NCBI GenBank assembly: GCA_030152105.1
Contig: JASLIH010000553.1
Span: 1 to 9,023 of the forward strand
DNA from: Actinomycetes bacterium
GTDB taxonomy: Bacteria > Actinomycetota > CALGFH01
Reading direction: 5' to 3'
Length of the DNA stretch: 9,023 nt
Both the position numbers and the translations under genes were made by a program. The notes under the pieces were generated by a model. It made no database searches. It had not been told where the DNA came from and worked only from the letters and a program-made list of their open reading frames with translations. Below, one piece after another: positions 1 through 6,063 of the stretch (its first letter is position 1; each line of letters opens with the position of its first letter).

Positions 1-503
1 TTGGACAGCGTCCGCCGGAAGCGGCGGCCGATGGTGGCGGCCAGGATCGCGAAGCAGCCTACCGCGACGGCCACGGCCACCGCCGGCGGCATGCCGAGGG
101 CGACGGCGACGGCGACCAGGGCCAGGCAGCCGGCGGCCAGCGCGATCATCCCGAGGCGCGGCTTGTAGGGGAAGCGGGCGAGTGCGTAGGCGCCGGCCGA
201 CCCGAGCACCAGGGCCAGCACCGAGCTGCTGAGCGCGACCACGACGGTGTTGAGGTACGGCCGCAGGGTGTCGTCCCGCAGGTCCACGAAGATGTAGCGC
301 CAGGCGTCCAGGGACGGCTGGAAGTCGACGAACGGCAGGTACACGGGCCCGCTGTTGACCTGGACGGGCAGCTTGAACGAGGTGATCACCAGCCAGTACA
401 GCGGGAACAGGACCACGACGGCCCAGCCGACCAGGATCAGGTAGGCGGCCAGCTTCCCGGCCGGTGGCAGCTCGTTGACCGAGCGGCGCCGCAGCGGGCT
501 CAT
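1..503 (-). CDS. Carbohydrate ABC transporter permease, MalG/UgpE type, 3' end cut by window edge
   Basis: This is the second inner-membrane permease of a sugar importer. Only the first 167 residues are visible, and the frame runs open through base 1. A basic N-terminus leads into a first membrane helix (about residues 18-41, ending in the typical LFPLYWLVITSFK pattern). A periplasmic stretch (45-82) follows, then a helix starting at LNTVVVALSSS (84-105) and the MalG-like AYALARF motif (105-111). Relatives move on from that motif to the next core helix within a short loop. Here there are two extra hydrophobic stretches (about 119-136 and 141-157) before a basic RRFRR segment. The EAA loop that contacts the ATPase would lie beyond the edge. 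The ATG at 503 is preceded by GGAGGAG (517-511) with a 7-nt gap and lies 4 nt after the stop of the MalF-type permease, so the two are co-translated. The family call is strong; the substrate is inferred from the neighbours. Confidence 0.88.
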   Translation of the reverse strand, partial: MSPLRRRSVNELPPAGKLAAYLILVGWAVVVLFPLYWLVITSFKLPVQVNSGPVYLPFVDFQPSLDAWRYIFVDLRDDTLRPYLNTVVVALSSSVLALVLGSAGAYALARFPYKPRLGMIALAAGCLALVAVAVALGMPPAVAVAVAVGCFAILAATIGRRFRRTLS

Positions 504-507
504 CGGC

Positions 508-1668
508 TCACTCCTCCGTGATCCGCCGCCGGACCAGGTTGACGTAGGCGAGCGCGGCCACGGTGACGATGAACAGCAGCGAGTAGGCGACCGCGGCCGA
601 CTGGCCGAGGTCCAGGGTCCGCCAGCGGAAGTAGGCGTGCAGGCTGAGGGACTCGGTGGCCGTGCCCGGGCCGCCGTTGGTCAGGATGTTCGGCAGGTCG
701 ATGATCTTGAAGGCCTCGATGAGCCGGATGAGGACGACCGTGGCGCACACCGGCAGGATCGCCGGCAGCGAGATGTGGCGGAAGATCTGCCAGCGGTTGG
801 CGCCGTCGACCATCCCCGCTTCGACGGTGTCGGTGTCCTGGGCCTCGAGGGCGGCCAGCAGGATAATGAACATGAACGGGGTCCACTGCCAGATGTCGCC
901 CACCATCACCGCGACCCGGGCCCCCCAGGGGCTGTTGACCCAGGAGAAGTCGCTGAGCCCGACGGCCGCCCACAGCGGCTGCAGCGGGCCCTTCCCGGTG
1001 TCGGTGAGCATGCGGAACATGTAGGCCACCCCGACCGGGGTGATCATCATCGGCAGCAGGAACACCACCCGGAACAAGCGCTGCCCGGGCAGGCCCTGGG
1101 TGAGCAGGTAGGCCAGGCCCAGCCCGAGGAGGAACTGGGCCGTGATCCCGACGAGCACATAGACCAGCGTCACCATGGCGGTGCCGGGCCGCCCGCCGGC
1201 GGCCAGCAGGGTCCGGGTGGCCAGCCACAGGGTGCCGGCGGCCAGGAGCGCGCCGAGCACGCGGAAGACCATCCCGGCGACCGAGGCCCCGCCGCGCCAG
1301 GCGCGGACCAGCCCCCAGCCGAGCAGGGCGACGCCGGCGGCCATGACCGCCCAGCCCACCGGGCCGAGCGGCCCCAGCACCCCGAGGAAATTGCCCTGCT
1401 CGCCGCCGACCAGGAGCTCGCGGAAGTTGTCCAGCCCGACGAAGCGGAACTCGAAGCCGCCCCGGACCAGCTTCAGGCGCGACAGGCTGATGTACAGCGA
1501 GGCCAGCAGCGGGTAGATGGAGACGAACAGGATGGCCAGCAGGGCGGGCCAGATGAACGCGGCCCGGACGGCGAAGCTCGCCCCCAGCGACGCCTGCGAG
1601 CGGGCCCGGGCCGCTTCCCCGGCCGCCACGGGGCGGCCCCGTCCGCCCGCCACCCTGGCCGCGTCCAT
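508..1668 (-). CDS. Carbohydrate ABC transporter permease, MalF/UgpA type, with inserted hydrophobic hairpin
   Basis: This is a sugar-importer inner-membrane permease of 386 residues, against roughly 290-320 for most MalF-like relatives. TM1 is at about residues 36-60, followed by the familiar FVGLDNFRELL pattern (76-86). Relatives go from there almost straight into TM2. Here about 75 residues intervene, with two hydrophobic stretches (about 99-121 and 133-157), before TM2 resumes at TLVYVLVGITAQFLLGLGLA (167-186). The EAA loop that docks on the ATPase is intact at 283-302 (EAGMVDGANRWQIFRHISLP), and the GGPG motif lies downstream of it. The long N-terminus (1-34) is Arg/Ala-rich. The ATG at 1668 lies 3 nt after the stop of the binding-protein gene and lacks a clear ribosome-binding site, which suggests coupled translation. 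The stop is 4 nt before the next permease. The family assignment is secure; the insertion is seen directly but its effect is unknown. Confidence 0.93.
   Translation of the reverse strand: MDAARVAGGRGRPVAAGEAARARSQASLGASFAVRAAFIWPALLAILFVSIYPLLASLYISLSRLKLVRGGFEFRFVGLDNFRELLVGGEQGNFLGVLGPLGPVGWAVMAAGVALLGWGLVRAWRGGASVAGMVFRVLGALLAAGTLWLATRTLLAAGGRPGTAMVTLVYVLVGITAQFLLGLGLAYLLTQGLPGQRLFRVVFLLPMMITPVGVAYMFRMLTDTGKGPLQPLWAAVGLSDFSWVNSPWGARVAVMVGDIWQWTPFMFIILLAALEAQDTDTVEAGMVDGANRWQIFRHISLPAILPVCATVVLIRLIEAFKIIDLPNILTNGGPGTATESLSLHAYFRWRTLDLGQSAAVAYSLLFIVTVAALAYVNLVRRRITEE
511..517 (-). promoter_or_regulatory. Ribosome-binding site of the MalG-type permease
   Basis: GGAGGAG on the minus strand ends seven bases before the ATG at 503. 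It lies at the very end of the upstream permease gene and fixes the start of the truncated gene at the left edge. Confidence 0.75.
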
Positions 1669-1671
1669 GCG

Positions 1672-3198
1672 CTAGCGCTGGATGTTCAGGCTGTCGGTGT
1701 AGGCGGCCTTCTGATCGTCACGTCCCTCCTCGTCGGTGATCTTCTCCCAGCCCTGCTCGATCTGCTGGATCGCCTGGTCGCGGGTCAGCTCCCCAGCCAG
1801 GAACTGGGAAACCGCCGTGTCGAGGACCACGCCCTGGTACTGGGCCGACTTGGGGACCCGTAGGTCGAGGATCATGTTCGGGCTCTGCAGGCTCTCGCGG
1901 ATGGCTCCGAGGTAGTTGTCGGCGCCCTCCTTGCTCATGCCCGCCTTGATCCACAGGTCGGTGTCCTCGAACTGCGAGGTCCGGTAGGGGTTGAACCCGG
2001 TCTTGCCCAGGGTCACGTCGACGTTGGACTGCTCGGGGGCGCTCATGAAGGACATGAACGCGTAGGCGGCGTCCTTGACCTTCTGGTCGACGGCGGCGTT
2101 GATCGCCCCCGACCAGCCGCCGAAGGCGGCGAACGGCGCGTGGTTGACCCCGTCGATGGCGTGCGGGCAGCGGGTGGCGTCGCAGTCGACCAGTTGGCCG
2201 CTGGCCCGGTCCAGGACCTTCTTGGACCCGGGCATGATGACCGTGCCCACCTTGTCCTTCACGGTCGAGGTCTTGGGGTCGATGGCCAGGGTGCCGATGT
2301 CGCCCCAGTCGGCCGAGAGGGCGCAGCGGCCCGAGGTGAACAGCCCGCGGGTGTCGCCGACGTCGAGGTTCAGCTCGTCCTTGGGCGCGTACTGGGTGGT
2401 CTGCTTGTAGACGTCGAGGGCGGTCGCGAACGCCTGGTTGTTGACCAGCGGCTTCATCGTGTTGACGTCGAAGAACGCGCCCTGGCTGGTCCCCTCCGCC
2501 TGGAGGTAGGAGCCCGCGACCGACCACGACATCCAGTAGGACTGGGCGGCCCGCTTCTTGGCGATGCAGGACCCGTAGTCGGCCTTGCCGTCGTCGTTGA
2601 GGTCCTTGCCGTTGTAGCGCTTGGCGATGGCCAGGTAGTCGTCCCAGGTCGCCGGGGGCTTCAGCCCGTCGCGCTGCAGCACGTCGCTGCGGTAGTAGAC
2701 CATCTGGAAGTCGCCGTCCAGCGGGATGGTGTAGGTGCGGCCCTTGTAGGAGGCGCTGAAGTCGCGGAAGAAGGGCGCGATGTCGTCCCACTTCATGGCC
2801 TGGTCGGCCTTGACCCGGTCGGTGATGTCCTCCAGGTAGCCGGGCGGGACGAAGTCGCCCATCCACTGGGGGTCGAAGACGAACGCGTCGTAGCTGTTGG
2901 TCCCGGTGGCCAGGTCGGTGAGGATCTTGTCGTAGAGGTCGGCGAAGGGGACGGTCACCACCTTGATGTTGGCGCCGGTCCGCTGGTTGAAGTCGGGGGC
3001 GCGCCGTTGCAGCGGCTCGGCGATCTGCGGCCCGGTGAAGGTCAGGACGGTGACGTCGACGCCCTTGAACTGGTCGGCCCCCGTCCCCTGCGTCGACTGG
3101 CTCTGGTTGTCGCCACCGCCACCGCTGCTGCAGGCGGCGAGCAGCAGCGACACGGCGGCGACGCATGCGGCCCAACGGGAGCATTGACGCTTGGTCAT
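1672..3198 (-). CDS. ABC transporter sugar-binding lipoprotein, family 1 (MalE-like)
   Basis: This is an extracellular sugar-binding lipoprotein of 508 residues that delivers substrate to the two permeases encoded downstream. It starts with a lipoprotein signal peptide: basic MTKR, a hydrophobic core at 10-20, and lipobox LAAC with the lipidated Cys at 23, followed by a Ser/Gly/Gln linker. The mature part shows the SBP_bac_1 layout: DVTVLTFTG strand (48-56), TNSYDAFVFDPQWMGDF (100-116), KPPATWDDYLAIAK (180-193) and a C-terminal SAPEQ..VTLGKTGFNPYR segment (387-406). Residues 199-207 (DLNDDGKAD) form a calcium-loop-like motif. Four mature cysteines at 211, 292, 339 and 344 could form two disulfides. 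Longer in-frame starts exist upstream, but the ATG at 3198 has GGGAGGT at 3209-3203 and begins exactly at the signal peptide. At 508 residues it is somewhat long for the family. The substrate is unproven; the upstream enzyme genes suggest L-fucose or a similar deoxy-sugar. Confidence 0.95.
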   Translation of the reverse strand: MTKRQCSRWAACVAAVSLLLAACSSGGGGDNQSQSTQGTGADQFKGVDVTVLTFTGPQIAEPLQRRAPDFNQRTGANIKVVTVPFADLYDKILTDLATGTNSYDAFVFDPQWMGDFVPPGYLEDITDRVKADQAMKWDDIAPFFRDFSASYKGRTYTIPLDGDFQMVYYRSDVLQRDGLKPPATWDDYLAIAKRYNGKDLNDDGKADYGSCIAKKRAAQSYWMSWSVAGSYLQAEGTSQGAFFDVNTMKPLVNNQAFATALDVYKQTTQYAPKDELNLDVGDTRGLFTSGRCALSADWGDIGTLAIDPKTSTVKDKVGTVIMPGSKKVLDRASGQLVDCDATRCPHAIDGVNHAPFAAFGGWSGAINAAVDQKVKDAAYAFMSFMSAPEQSNVDVTLGKTGFNPYRTSQFEDTDLWIKAGMSKEGADNYLGAIRESLQSPNMILDLRVPKSAQYQGVVLDTAVSQFLAGELTRDQAIQQIEQGWEKITDEEGRDDQKAAYTDSLNIQR

Positions 3199-3202
3199 GG
3201 CG

Positions 3203-3209
3203 ACCTCCC
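3203..3209 (-). promoter_or_regulatory. Ribosome-binding site of the sugar-binding lipoprotein gene
   Basis: GGGAGGT read on the minus strand ends 4 nt before the ATG at 3198. It decides the start against longer in-frame alternatives, which would place a signal peptide in the middle of the protein. Confidence 0.8.
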
Positions 3210-3257
3210 ATGCGTGTGGGGCCGTCATCGGCCCACCCGGCTCCGCCCCCCAGCCGT

Positions 3258-3286
3258 ACCGTAGCCGCGGAAACATCGGATGTCTA
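3258..3286 (-). promoter_or_regulatory. Promoter for the transporter genes
   Basis: On the minus strand, a -35 hexamer TAGACA (3286-3281; 5 of 6 match TTGACA) is followed after exactly 17 bases by a -10 TACGGT (3263-3258; TANNNT type). It lies in the 95-bp gap between the mutarotase and binding-protein genes. Transcription would start near 3251 and give a leader of about 53 nt ahead of the ATG at 3198. It allows the transporter to be made separately from the enzyme genes upstream. This is recognised by eye only. Confidence 0.65.
3273..3283. promoter_or_regulatory. Candidate operator, odd-centred palindrome ACATC-G-GATGT
   Basis: This is a perfect 5-bp inverted repeat around a single central base, covering the spacer and the first three -35 bases of the transporter promoter. 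Odd-length palindromes of this kind are typical of some repressors such as the GntR/FadR type; LacI-family sites more often have a CG centre. A protein bound here would block RNA polymerase. No regulator gene for it is in the window, so the binding protein is unknown. Confidence 0.45.
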
Positions 3287-3293
3287 GGGCCGG

Positions 3294-3722
3294 TTAGCCA
3301 GCGGTGGGGTCGATATAGCCGATGGTCAGCAGGAGGTTGGCATACAGCCGCTGGTCGCCGGTGGCGACGGCGAGGTGCACATCGGGCCGGCGGGTCAGCT
3401 CGTAGAACGCCATCCGCTCCACCACCTCGACAGCGAGACCGGCGGGCAGCAGCTCCCGGTACTCGCCCAGGACGGCCGGCTCGGGGGCGTCGTGGGGCTG
3501 CATGACCGCCGCCGCCTCCAACGGCACCGTCGCCGCGACCGCGGCCAGGACCTCGGTGACCGTCACCCGTCCGGGGGAGAGGTTGAGGTAGACCCGCCGG
3601 GCGCCGGGCGGGGTGGCGGTGACGTGGGGGAAGTTGCCGTCTGAGATCAGCAGCTGGGAGCCGTGGCCGGCCTCGGCCAGCGCGCCGAGGATCTGTGGGT
3701 GGATGAGCTGGGTGCGGAGCAT
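3294..3722 (-). CDS. fucU: FucU/RbsD-family mutarotase, probably L-fucose mutarotase
   Basis: This is a cytoplasmic enzyme of 142 residues, the usual length for FucU, which interconverts the alpha and beta anomers of L-fucose (RbsD does this for ribose). Family landmarks are present: LIHPQILGALAEAGHG with His20, the SDGNFP segment with Asp28, a VTVTEVLAAV helix (53-62), the VERMAFYE segment (101-108), and an ATGDQRLYANLLL motif with Tyr127 and Asn129. These match the positions of the active-site His, Asp, Tyr and Asn of the fold. The start is the ATG at 3722, because GGAGG (3733-3729) lies six bases before it. A TTG at 3728 is also in frame but would abut the GGAGG. The gene begins 2 nt after the end of the amidohydrolase gene, in one operon with it and the aldo/keto reductase. 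FucU is preferred over RbsD because of the YELTRR context and the neighbouring lactonase; family confidence is high, exact sugar moderate. Confidence 0.88.
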   Translation of the reverse strand: MLRTQLIHPQILGALAEAGHGSQLLISDGNFPHVTATPPGARRVYLNLSPGRVTVTEVLAAVAATVPLEAAAVMQPHDAPEPAVLGEYRELLPAGLAVEVVERMAFYELTRRPDVHLAVATGDQRLYANLLLTIGYIDPTAG

Positions 3723-3724
3723 CG

Positions 3725-4597
3725 TCAACCTCCGTCGTCGTCGGTTGGCTCAGGCAGGCGGTACACCCGCCCGGCGTTGGCGCCGAACACCAGCTCGCGC
3801 TCGGCCGTGGTGAGGCCGACCGCCTCCAGGGCCTGCTCGGCCGCCGCGACCACCTCGGCGTAGTCGGCCGCCAGCAGGCACACCGGCCAGTCGGAACCGA
3901 ACAGCAGCCGGTCGGGGCCGAACGCGTCGGCCGCGGCGGCGACAAAGCGGACGAGCTGCTGGGGGGTCCAGGTGTCCCAGTCGGCCTCGGTCACCAGGCC
4001 GGACACCTTGCAGGTGACATTGGGCAGGCGGGCGAGAGCGCGAAGCTCGGTGGCCCACGGCTCGAGCTGCGCCTCACGGATCCGCGGCTTGCCCAGGTGG
4101 TCGAGGACGAAGCCGAGCTGGGGAAGCCGCTCGGCCACCGCCCGGGCGGTCGGCAGCTCGCGCTCGCGGACGAGCAGGTCGTAGGCGAGCCCGGCGTCGG
4201 CGATCGCGACCAGCCCCCGCAGCACCTCTGGGCGGAGCAGCCAGGCCGGGTCAGGCTCGTCATGGACCTGGTGGCGGAGCCCGACCAGGGTCTCGCCACC
4301 GGGCGCCGTCTGGAGCGCGGCGACGGTGTCGGCGACGTCGGCAGCGGTCAGGTCGACCCAGCCGACAACGCCCGCGACGCGTCCGCCGGCCCCGGCCACG
4401 GCAAGGAACTCCTTGGTCTCCTCGACGCTGGCGACGGTCTGGACGACGACCGTCTGGCCGATCCCGTGCGGCCCAGCGGCCGCGTCCAGGTCCTCCAGAG
4501 CGAACCGGCGCTGGAACGGCGCCAGGCGCTCGTCCATCCACGGGTAGGCCCGGCGGGCCGGGTCCCAGAGGTGGTGGTGGGCGTCGACCCGGCGCAT
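3725..4597 (-). CDS. Amidohydrolase-family sugar lactonase (COG3618), probable L-fuconolactonase
   Basis: This is a cytoplasmic TIM-barrel hydrolase of 290 residues, the normal size for the amidohydrolase-2/COG3618 group. That group includes L-fucono-1,5-lactonase, 4-sulfomuconolactonase and related lactonases. Motifs in order: the HxH strand DAHHHLWDP (His7, His9), GLRHQVHDEPD (His109, His112), LDHLGKP (His167), CKVSGL (196-201) and FGSDWPVC (233-240) with the catalytic Asp236. In this pathway it would open the lactone made by the upstream reductase to the free sugar acid. The ATG at 4597 is chosen because its base overlaps the TGA of the preceding gene (TGATG) and because MRxxDAHHHLW is the usual beginning; a GTG at 4600 would add one residue. 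There is no clear ribosome-binding site, so translation is probably coupled. The fold is certain; the fuconolactone specificity is inferred from the FucU neighbour. Confidence 0.9.
   Translation of the reverse strand: MRRVDAHHHLWDPARRAYPWMDERLAPFQRRFALEDLDAAAGPHGIGQTVVVQTVASVEETKEFLAVAGAGGRVAGVVGWVDLTAADVADTVAALQTAPGGETLVGLRHQVHDEPDPAWLLRPEVLRGLVAIADAGLAYDLLVRERELPTARAVAERLPQLGFVLDHLGKPRIREAQLEPWATELRALARLPNVTCKVSGLVTEADWDTWTPQQLVRFVAAAADAFGPDRLLFGSDWPVCLLAADYAEVVAAAEQALEAVGLTTAERELVFGANAGRVYRLPEPTDDDGG
3729..3733 (-). promoter_or_regulatory. Ribosome-binding site deciding the mutarotase start
   Basis: GGAGG on the minus strand sits six bases before the ATG at 3722 and directly against the in-frame TTG at 3728. 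It therefore favours the ATG, giving 142 residues rather than 144. It lies inside the end of the amidohydrolase gene. Confidence 0.7.
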
Positions 4598-5595
4598 CAC
4601 GAGGTGGGGACGGGGACGTGGCCGGGCAGCAGGCCATCGGCGACCAGCTCGGCCCAGAGCTCGGCGGGGACTGGCCGGCCCGCCATGTCCACGGCGTCTT
4701 GCACCTCAGCGGCCGTGCGGGCGCCGACGAGCACGCTGGCCACCGCCGGGTGGCCGAACGGGAAGGCCAGGGCGGCCGCCCGCAACGGCACCCCATGGCT
4801 GGTGCAGACCGCCTGGAGACGGCCGGCCCGCTCGACCAACTCCGGCGGGGCCGGGGCGTAGTCGAAGGTTGCCCCGGGCCGAGGGTCGGCCAGCAGCCCG
4901 CTGTTGAAGACGCCGCCGATCACCACCGCCACCCCGCGCTGGAGGCAGGCCGGCAGCAGCTCCGCCAGGGCCCCCTGGTCCAGGAGGCTGTAGCGGCCTG
5001 CCATCAGCACCAGGTCGAGGTCGAGCTCGCGGACGAAGCGGGTGAGCATCTCGGCCTGGTTCATGCCGGCCCCGATGGCCCGGACAACTCCCTGGTCGCG
5101 GAGCTCGGCGAGCGCGGGCAGGGCCTGCTCGGCGGCCTCGCGCTCGTGGTTGTCGGGGTCGTGGACCAGGGCCACGTCGATCCGGTCCAGGCCGAGCCGA
5201 TCCAGACTCTCCTCAAGCGACCGTCGCACCCCGTCGCGGGAGAAGTCCCAGACCCGCTTGGCCCCGGGCGTGGCCGTGAACCCCTCCGGGTCGGTCATCT
5301 CGCCCGCTTCGAGCGGGCGGACCAGCCGGCCGACCTTGGTCGACAGCACGAACCGGTCCCGAGGCACCTGGGCCAGCCGGCGGCCGAGGCGGCGCTCGGC
5401 GACGCCGAGGCCGTAGTGGGGAGCAGTGTCCACGAAGGTGATGCCGGCGCCCAGGGCGGCGTCGATCGTGGCGTCGGCATCGGACTCCTGCACCTTGGTG
5501 AACAGGTTGCCGAGCGGTGCGGTTCCCAGCCCCAGCCGACTGACCCGGAGCCCGCTCCCACCCAAGGCAATGGTGTCCAAGGGCCCCGCCGCCAT
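4597..5595 (-). CDS. Aldo/keto reductase, probable NAD(P)-dependent L-fucose (threo-aldose) dehydrogenase
   Basis: This is a cytoplasmic oxidoreductase of 332 residues with the full AKR catalytic set: Asp56 and Tyr61 (VDTAPHYG), Lys87 (LSTKVGR) and His145 (ALVHDPD). The N-terminal GGSGLRVSRLGLGTAPLGNL (12-31) and the GVFNSGLLADPRPGATFDY segment (228-246) resemble the D-threo-aldose/L-fucose 1-dehydrogenase and pyridoxal 4-dehydrogenase branch rather than general AKRs. The probable reaction oxidises L-fucose at C1 to L-fucono-1,5-lactone, the substrate of the next gene's product. Its stop overlaps the lactonase start by one base. The ATG at 5595 fits family N-termini but has no ribosome-binding site. 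A GTG at 5637, 14 codons upstream, lies six bases after a TATGGT box and could be a leaderless start; it would add an Arg-rich tail. The AKR family is certain, the sugar inferred from context. Confidence 0.9.
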   Translation of the reverse strand: MAAGPLDTIALGGSGLRVSRLGLGTAPLGNLFTKVQESDADATIDAALGAGITFVDTAPHYGLGVAERRLGRRLAQVPRDRFVLSTKVGRLVRPLEAGEMTDPEGFTATPGAKRVWDFSRDGVRRSLEESLDRLGLDRIDVALVHDPDNHEREAAEQALPALAELRDQGVVRAIGAGMNQAEMLTRFVRELDLDLVLMAGRYSLLDQGALAELLPACLQRGVAVVIGGVFNSGLLADPRPGATFDYAPAPPELVERAGRLQAVCTSHGVPLRAAALAFPFGHPAVASVLVGARTAAEVQDAVDMAGRPVPAELWAELVADGLLPGHVPVPTS

Positions 5596-5643
5596 AACCG
5601 GCGCTCGCGGTCTGGCTCTGCGCCCGGTCCGCTTCACCTCCGG

Positions 5644-5649
5644 ACCATA
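5644..5649 (-). promoter_or_regulatory. Possible -10 box for the enzyme operon
   Basis: TATGGT on the minus strand (TANNNT type) is followed after six bases by an in-frame GTG at 5637. The kinase promoter at 7934-7929 has the same box and spacing. No good -35 hexamer lies 16-19 bases upstream, so this is a weak call. If right, the aldo/keto reductase mRNA would be leaderless from the GTG, or would start there and use the ATG at 5595. Confidence 0.35.
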
Positions 5650-5729
5650 CCCGAACCGTCGGCGCCCGAGCAGTCGCCCGCGTCGAGCTGGTCCCAGGAG
5701 GTGGTGACCGGCCAGCCTCGCCGCGGCCG

Positions 5730-5870
5730 ATGGACGCCATCTTGGTCGCCATGACGGGCATGCCGGCGTTGGTGCAGAGCATTCGGCGTGGACACCACGA
5801 GCTGGCTGTCGAGGAGCCCACCAACAGGCGACTGGCGGTCGCATTCGAAGAACTGATCCTGGCGATCTGA
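5730..5870 (+). other. Small plus-strand ORF, possible remnant of a larger gene
   Basis: This is a 46-residue reading frame from ATG to TGA. The C-terminal half (RGHHELAVEEPTNRRLAVAF and a following hydrophobic EELILAI) is a plausible amphipathic helical protein tail, less repetitive than the antisense shadows elsewhere. The same frame stays open upstream of the ATG for at least 80 bases without a good start; an AGGAGG at 5696-5701 is too far from the ATG to serve it. It could be the 3' end of a decayed gene, a small independent gene, or chance. I do not recognise a family. Confidence 0.2.
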
Positions 5871-6063
5871 TCTCGAGTGGACGAGGCGACTTCAGTCTGC
5901 CCTGGGCCGGCGCAACGCAACAGTGCCCGCCAGGACCGAACCTCTCGCCAGTTGGCCATGTTTCTGGTTTGTAGCTGTCGGCGCTGGCCTGGGGAATGAA
6001 GCACGGGCGCCAGAAGAGCGAACAGTGGTGGTCAGATGGCGAGCCCGACCGATCGCCGGAGCG

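Larger units (their letters stand above)
5596..6063. other. 468-bp region without a convincing gene
   Basis: This lies between the start of the sugar operon and the end of the response-regulator gene, both on the minus strand. Part of it (about 5930-6050) is visibly less GC-rich than the flanking genes, with runs such as GTTTCTGGTTTGTAG. Open frames crossing it on the minus strand are upstream extensions of the reductase or Ser/Arg-rich shadows. A 46-codon plus-strand ORF lies at 5730-5870. Downstream of the response regulator, a 5-bp GGCGA/TCGCC stem with a 10-base loop (about 6038-6057) has no T-tract and is not a clear terminator. No RNA gene or mobile-element end was recognised. Confidence 0.6.

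Noticed and set aside
475..1863. 462-codon plus-strand open frame across the permease genes
   Set aside because: It is antisense to clearly functional permeases, has a low-complexity Asp/Gly/Gln/Pro/Arg-rich translation and no domain. It is a typical GC-rich shadow.
2140..3264. 374-codon plus-strand open frame opposite the binding-protein gene
   Set aside because: Its Val/Gly/Asp-rich repetitive translation mirrors the codon bias of the real gene, and it has no start signal of note.
3199..3945. In-frame extension that would make the binding protein 757 residues
   Set aside because: The extension runs out of frame through the mutarotase gene and would bury the lipoprotein signal peptide inside the protein.
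4097..5754. Two long overlapping plus-strand frames (254 and 378 codons) opposite the lactonase and reductase
   Set aside because: They are antisense to genes with complete catalytic motifs; the composition is shadow-like with no recognisable domain.
6036..6059. Possible terminator hairpin after the response-regulator gene
   Set aside because: The stem is only 5 bp with a 10-base loop and no T-run.
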